DNA of 64,000 bases, from contig JAIWNE010000040.1 of assembly GCA_025331445.1 (NCBI GenBank), positions 186,001-250,000 on the forward strand, read 5' to 3'. A program made the position numbers and the translations under genes. Each line of letters starts with the position of its first letter. The first letter of the stretch is position 1. Under the pieces are notes generated by a model. It worked only from the letters and a program-made list of their open reading frames with translations, had not been told where the DNA came from and searched no databases. Shown piece by piece: positions 58,202 to 64,000 of this stretch. This stretch comes from Blakeslea trispora. Its lineage: Eukaryota > Mucoromycota > Mucoromycetes > Mucorales > Choanephoraceae.

Positions 58202-60000
58202 GTGCATGGAAACAAACTAAAAATATATAAACAGCCCATCTTGTCAACAGAATTCAAAACACCCCACCTATCAAATGGAACTCCCACCTATAACTATAGC
58301 CGACCTATTAAGTTTAGACCTTACTTGCCTGCCCCTCCAAGTCTAGTCTAATGATACTCCCTCGTCTGAACCCCAAGACCTCAATCTAGCCACACAACTA
58401 ACTATCATCAATTCACAATTAGTTCAGTTACGTCGACAAGAACGTAAATTGCGAAAGAAATTTATTCAACAAAGTGTTCAACATATCAATCCATCAAAGA
58501 AATTTTCAATTGCCTTCCCGAGCCTTTATAAAAAACGCTATCAACACATTTTCACTTCTCCTTCTCAATTCTCTCTTATTTTCAAAGAAGCTATTCTTCA
58601 TCACCGACAGCATACTAAAAATAATCGTAGGAGACCTACTCTTCCCGTCCCGAGGATATGTAACCGTGACTCCTATTTCTCGCCTATAAATATCTTATTG
58701 AAATCTTTTGAATAAACGACAATTAACTCTTTCTTAATTTTTTCTTCTGCTTTTAAAAAGGAGTTGTATTTGTCTGCCAGAATTTACTTGTTCTCACATC
58801 TTATAATTAATAATATCTTTTGATAATACTACCAATCTCACGATTAACTTGTGTTATCTTCACTCAGTGTTATTAATCGGACTCTTCAATTTATTAAATT
58901 GTTTAACAAAAGTCCAAGAAAACCGTACCTTTTCTATCAAATAAATATTGTGTATCTCTGAACTGTTTTTTGTTCTTAAACGATCTCTTTATTGTCTAAA
59001 TCTATAAGCTTTACCACGATTCCACGTACCTAAGCTTATTCCAACGTATTAGATTGATATTATTGTAGTGAACTACATAACTATAGATACCTATATTCTT
59101 AAATCAACCAATCAAATCCTTCTATTTCAATATAATGATAATTATTCTTTATGCTTCCAATTTCGAGTCTGACATCGAAAGGCTATTCAAGTTAGTATTC
59201 TCGCCACACCTTAGATGCGTACTTTGAACTATCATAGATTCTGGATATCGACATCGAAGGAATCATGTTAATATACGATCAACAGCAAACTAGATATTAT
59301 AAATCATCCTAGCTTTCGAAAAGTATAAATAGAGGGATAATTTAGAAATAGGATTAGGAAAGATTCACTTTACTTTTGTATTGGAATAAACCCCTTTAAA
59401 TCTATTTGTGTTTTTTATTTTATTTTTTTAGCTGTCAAACAGTACAATTATAATTGAAATTCTGAACACTCCTATTCTAACAAAGCCTTTGAACCATCAT
59501 TGTGTTCTTTACGAAGCGTAAATAAAATTGCTCTCTATAACTTTACCTCGAAAACACGAACCAAAGTTATTTAAATCGAACATAGTGTCCTTAATTTCCT
59601 TTCCGTCCTTATAAATATCCCCCAGAAATATTACACTATTTAGACCAGAGAAATTATACAAGAACGAATTACATTGCTTAATCATCTTTCTTTATTTAAA
59701 ACAGCGAAATAAAACAAAAAGAGATTAGAGACTTTTGGGAGACAAAACTCAGATGTCTCGGTAGAACCACCACGGGAAAATTTCGTGTAAAAATATGTAA
59801 TTTCATGGAGCAATAATCTCATTGAAAAAATGGCCGTTTTCATGTAAAAATAAAATTTACATGAAAAAATGTGACAATGAAATTTACATGAACTTCATGT
59901 AAAATTGAAATAGCATCAATTACATTGAGCTACCATATATCAATAAAAACATTTGACAATAAATTTTATATCAAAATATGTGAAGTTTATATAGTTCAAG
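58202..60000. other. Retroelement 3' region and LTR-like debris
   Basis: Open short runs at 58449-58715 look like retroelement leader or tail. TATA-plus-AATAAA pairs near 58677/58713 and 59321/59385 suggest LTR pieces, but no full LTR pair can be delimited. A cluster of palindromes lies at 59837-59903 (listed separately). Confidence 0.4.
59837..59903. repeat. Alternating TTTACATGAA palindromes
   Basis: TTTTCATGTAAA (59837-59848) pairs with TTTACATGAAAA (59856-59867), and TTTACATGAA (59883-59892) pairs with TTCATGTAAA (59894-59903). Four copies of one 10-mer in alternating orientation. Confidence 0.85.
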
Positions 60001-60111
60001 CAATATTTATTTCTTTATTGTTCTCGCAGTTTCTGATTTTCTTCTTCGAGATCTTGGATTTTTCTACAAGTGACAATATTAGGTACTATCATTAAATAAA
60101 CATGATTCAAG

Positions 60112-60673
60112 TTACCTTTTTCTGCGAGCGTGTGTGCTCATCAAGCTCCATTTTGGCTGAATGAGAGCTGTGATGGGCCAAAGGTCGACACAGCCCTCCA
60201 AGAAACCCAACTGGGGATAACTTGCCACAGCATAGGTAAGAACCTGCTGCTTCATGCTGTTCTTGTCTTCAGCCAAGACCTCTCTCCAAGTTCTTTTGCT
60301 GTTGTTGTCAACATTGGCAAAAGATTGACAAACAAGCAAAGCTTCTCTGTCGAGACAGTTTAGCATCTCCAAACAGACGCCTCATCCTCATCTTCCAAGC
60401 TTGTTTGAAGCAACTAAGTACTTCGGCTTTCCAACGTTTCCTCTTGGAAGAGAAATGAGGTTGTTTTTGGGTGCTGGGGTGGAGGAGGTTACCTGGGCGG
60501 CAGCGGCAGCGGCAGGCGACAGTGGCTTCAAGTTCATCCAGTCTTCTATCGAATCCTTCGCATTTGCTCTCGATACTACTCACCTTTGTCAAGATGACTT
60601 CCAGCATATGCTTGATACCTTCAATGCTGTTTTCAACAGAAGAATGTGTTGTCTTAGATCTTTTGAGAGACAT
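60112..60673 (-). pseudogene. Unknown ORF divergent from a transposase, frame-shifted
   Basis: From the ATG at 60673: MSLKRSKTTHSSVENSIEG, a coiled-coil-like stretch (VSSIESKCEGFDRRLDELE), CRCRCRPG, then SSKRKRWKAEVLSCFKQAW. At about 60370-60390 the likely continuation jumps frame to MLNCLDREALLVCQSFANVD...LGFLEGCVDLWPITALIQP. Either a frameshift or a missed splice joins them. Lies head-to-head with the tnp2-like pseudogene, so it may be that element's accessory gene. No family recognised. Confidence 0.45.
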
Positions 60674-60844
60674 ATCAAATAAAATAAAGTTAAAAAAAAG
60701 AAGCAGTAATTTTTTTAAAAAAATTATGCCTTATCTTTTAGTGCATGGGTATCTACGTGTGCTGCGGACAAGTATTTGAACACCATTCTCGATGATTCTT
60801 TCTTTTCTTTCCTTTACTCATACTATCAACCTACTCTACAAGAA

Positions 60845-63389
60845 TGCGCGTTTGTATAAATGCAATCAAACAATACCTGAAAAGAAATTCAGAAAGCATG
60901 TTAGGGATCATGAACTACTTGATCGACAGCGAGGACTCAGTGAGATCAAAGCTAGAATTTCAAAAAGCAGACTAAGCGCAAGTGCTGGAAGGGCTGCTAT
61001 CAGAACCAGCACCCCTTCTGTTGTGCAAGAAACAGAATCGGTGGACATGAGTTCGAGAGGAGAGCAGCAGTGCGATGATCTGGATGAAATTGAGAGCATT
61101 GCCAGCTTCAATTTCGATAGTAGTCCTATGGACATTGATGAAATAGAAAACGAAGAAAATTTAGTTGAAGAAGAAAACGATGAGTTGTTGTAAACGAAAA
61201 AATTTTTGAAGACTTGTTAATTTTCGGAAGACAATTCAAACTCCTGTAAAAATCCTGCAAGCAAATGATAAAAGTCGCTTCAAAAAGCTCCCAATTCACT
61301 CTCAAAAGAGCATTGAATTCAATCGTTTACTCAAGTCTTTCAACACAACCAAAGCAGCAAAAGAGGAGATAATTAAATGGGTTAATAGCTTCATTGCTAT
61401 CATACAGAAAGTACTGTCAATCTTAAATGATTTATATTTTATATTTATGAATTTGTTGACTTAACCTTTACTCTAGGTGATATACAGCTTCTAAGCCCCT
61501 ATCGCTGTGACAAGCTTGAGAAAGAGCGCTAACACCCGTTAGCCTTAAAAGAATATAAAATGTGCAAGAATGGGTGCAAGATGTATTTTGATACTGATGA
61601 TTCCACCATATGTACCAATCCCAAATGTTTGCTTCCTCGTACTGTTGATAACTTAGCACCAGTCAAACAGCTCCCTTTGGCTGGTCCAATTAGGGCATTT
61701 CTTGGAATCTAAGCAAAACAGGGATAAAATTTCGTACGCTCAAAACAACAACTGCAGCAAAACCCTACTATAAATAAGATACAAGACTTCTTTGATGGTG
61801 AATTCTTTAAACAGAGAAAAGATTTCACGAAAGATGTACATCAGCTATATATGTCTCTTATATCGATGGTTTTAATCCATTTAAGCGCGGTGGCTCTCAA
61901 ATGACAATGGTTATGCTCACTCCTACAAACCTTCCACCAGAGATGAGGTAAATTACATTAAATATAGTACTTAAAATTTGTTATTCTAAACAATATGACT
62001 GACTATTGTGTAGATTCAAAGAAGAAAATACATTTGTTGTTACAGTTTTACCGGGTCCTAAGAAACCTTATGATTTGTTCAGCTTTCTTTTTCCATTGAT
62101 CAAAGACTTGATGGTGTTGGAGGTCTAAAGGGCTTGTTGTTGAGACTTCTTCTGGTGAAACAATTTAAATATCAGGTTGTTATGTCGACAGTAATAGGCG
62201 ACTTACCAGCTATTGCCGAGATTGCAGGTCACCACAGTCATAGCAGCTATACTGGTTGTCGAATTTGTCATATCACTGGCACCTATAAGCGTGGAATGTA
62301 TTTTCCACACATTGACGAGTTTGGAGAGATATGCCAGCATGCCATAAAACAGATTGATGAATATAAAGCTCTTAATACTAGCAATACAAATGGGGTAAGT
62401 TTGATCTAAGCATTGCAACAACATGTATTATGGTATGTATATGTACAACATTGGCTTACCAGCATATTTTAGACATCCACTGGCATCAAACGTGTATCGC
62501 CCTTCACACTGCTGGATAGCTTTCATGGTGCTGCATTCTGGGGTATAGATGAAATGCATCTATGGGGGCAAAATATTGGCAAGCAAATCTGGTCATTTGC
62601 AACTGACGATGGACAAAAGTATGGCAAGAATAACCCATTCTTTCTTCGAAACAAGTATCGTCAGCAAATGAGCGCATCTCTCTTGAACGCCAAAGATATC
62701 AATCCTCGAAGCAGTTTGGATGGTGAGCTCGTAGGTAAGCTATTTCTTTTTTCTCTCGTCCCTGAATCGTGGAAAACTAATGTCTTTTTAACAGATATGC
62801 CACAAAAGTCAGGCTTTGCTCGTGCTGTAGATATCAATGACTTTTCTGTTACATGTTGTTCCAACAGTCTATGTTGAAGCCTTGGAAAACCAACAAGCGG
62901 ATACAGACCAAATGATTCTCAGAAAACGGCAACTGGGCAAGGTCGTCAGCCCTGGTGATTATGTTGAAGAAGAAGCAACCCAAGAAGTATGCCTTGCACT
63001 GAAATCCGTATCAAAAGCCTGTCGTATAACCCAGAAGTACTCTATAACAAACGAAGATTTGGAGGAGTACAAAAGGTAGGTTTTTACTATAAGAGTGTAA
63101 TTACAATTATATTTGAATTAACTATTGAAAACCGTCAAACTTTAGCTTAATTGGATCACTGGCACAGAGTGTTGATGATTCATATTGGAGTGAAGGCGTT
63201 CACCATCAACGAACATCTACTTTTGCATCTCCCCATGATTATCTAAGCTCTGGGACCGGCCAGATATTTTAGTGCAAGACCATTAGAAAGAATGATTGGC
63301 AAGTTTAAGCAACAAATTAGAGTGCGTCCAGTTTGTAATCGCCGCAACTTGGTGGTGAAAATTTTTGGCACTTTTGGACCAAAATAGCA
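60845..63389 (+). pseudogene. tnp2-type transposase (CACTA/Plavaka-like), decayed
   Basis: Broken reading frames carry family-like blocks in order: a C-x2-C type N-terminus with KKFRKHVRDHELL (about 60865-60925), acidic linker, CKNGCKMYFDTDDSTICTNP (about 61562), YIDGFNPFKRGGSQMTMVML (about 61860), GDLPAIAEIAGHHSHSSYTG followed by CRICH (about 62190-62270), GIDEMHLWGQNIGKQIWSF (about 62540), and LGPARYFSARPLERMIGKFK (about 63250). The last two match the conserved Asp-containing and C-terminal blocks of tnp2 transposases. Several stops and frame jumps (for example near 61194, 61712, 62128, 62876) show it is inactive. Confidence 0.72.
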
Positions 63390-63704
63390 AATTTTTTTTG
63401 CAGACAAAATTAAAAAGCGAGGCCGACAATCTTTCAAAATTTAATTCTCTATCGATCCTCGGCCTCCTTTTCTTTATATCTTGTCTCTATCTCGAGTTAT
63501 TTTTTTTCACTTCGACCTGAAAGTTCCTCTGAGGTCTAATTATAGGCATACATAAGTTTCAACCAATAATATAGTAGTTAGTGTTACACAACCAAACTCC
63601 GATATATTAAAATGGTAGTTTGTGCTACATTGTCAGTCAGAATCCTAGTCTATTAAAATTGTTTAGCAGAACCTTTTGTCTGTTCCTTTTTCGCAAAGTT
63701 CAAT
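63390..63704. other. Spacer with a small inverted repeat
   Basis: GAGGCCGA (about 63420) and TCGGCCTC (about 63459) form an 8-bp GC-rich inverted repeat in otherwise AT-rich DNA. Could be a terminator-like or element-end structure. Confidence 0.4.
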
Positions 63705-64000
63705 ATGGGTCGTCCTAGCAAAAACTTCAGAAGCTTAAAAAGTTCAACCAAGACAGACATAATCAAAAAGTTGAAGCTGAAAAAGCATTGGTATGGAATC
63801 AAGTGTCTTTTGAGTTGTGCAATTTAATTTAAAGATAGAACAATAAGATCGAAAATGAAGGCGTCTCTTCTATCGACGATACTTCGTTCGATTATGAAGA
63901 CAACAGTAACTTTGAGTATCCTACTATTGAATCATGTTTCGACTTTGAATTTATTTCAGAGAGTGATGGCGAAGAAAGTTTAGAGATCGAATTAGAAATG
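63705..64000 (+). CDS. Start of an unrecognised ORF, runs off the window
   Basis: ATG at 63705 gives MGRPSKNFRSLK. At the A5 run 63737-63741 the more protein-like continuation (KFNQDRHNQKVEAEKAL) is in another frame, needing one more A. A short intron with AG near 63840 would then lead to an acidic run (GVSSIDDTSFDYEDNSNFEY...) open to the window end. Its position suggests another mobile-element gene; nothing decisive is seen. Confidence 0.35.

Overview
The window looks like nuclear DNA of an early-diverging filamentous fungus, most likely Mucoromycota and probably Mucorales. This is an inference from AT-rich sequence, dense genes with many short GT-AG introns (about 40-90 nt), CT-rich tracts ahead of start codons, homopolymer-rich spacers and the gene families seen; no species-specific marker was used.

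Left half (1 to about 34.6 kb): ordinary single-copy genes. In order they are Mediator subunit Med17 (cut by the window start), a small predicted tail-anchored protein, an unknown Ser/Gln-rich protein, the DNA-break nuclease Mre11, a mitochondrial PPR protein, the mitochondrial transcription factor Mtf1, the ribosome-biogenesis J-protein Jjj1/DNAJC21, a heterotrimeric G-protein gamma subunit, a RhoGAP, a small secreted peptide precursor with a KR site, a membrane-anchored NPP phosphodiesterase tail-to-tail with a PMR5/TBL-like SGNH esterase, an A20/AN1 zinc-finger protein, a nuclear poly(A)-binding protein (Pab2/PABPN1), an R3HCC1-like RNA-binding protein and the copper chaperone Atx1. Intron-exon structures were worked out by hand from reading frame and GT/AG sites. 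Mtf1 and Jjj1 each carry one apparent single-base homopolymer frameshift in otherwise intact reading frames.

Right half (about 34.6 to 64 kb): almost continuous mobile DNA from at least six groups, partly nested. It holds a decayed KDZ transposase; a Ty3/gypsy pol fragment abutting a fragment of a DDE transposase; a near-complete Ty3/gypsy element with two identical 112-bp LTRs, one in-frame stop and a 251-bp 8-mer array; a compositionally distinct gag ORF from another retroelement; a second DDE transposase split by a 760-bp LTR-like insertion; a nearly intact Helitron Rep/helicase with one stop codon and a CTAG|T terminus; LTR and integrase remnants; a decayed tnp2-type (CACTA/Plavaka) transposase; and the start of another unrecognised ORF running off the window.

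The left-half genes are functionally unrelated housekeeping loci with no operon logic. The right half shows layered invasion, where insertion order can be read from who interrupts whom. I found no convincing tRNA, rRNA, CRISPR or secondary-metabolite cluster. The strongest leads are the homopolymer frameshifts, the young LTR element with its 8-mer array, the dated nested insertion and the nearly intact Helitron.
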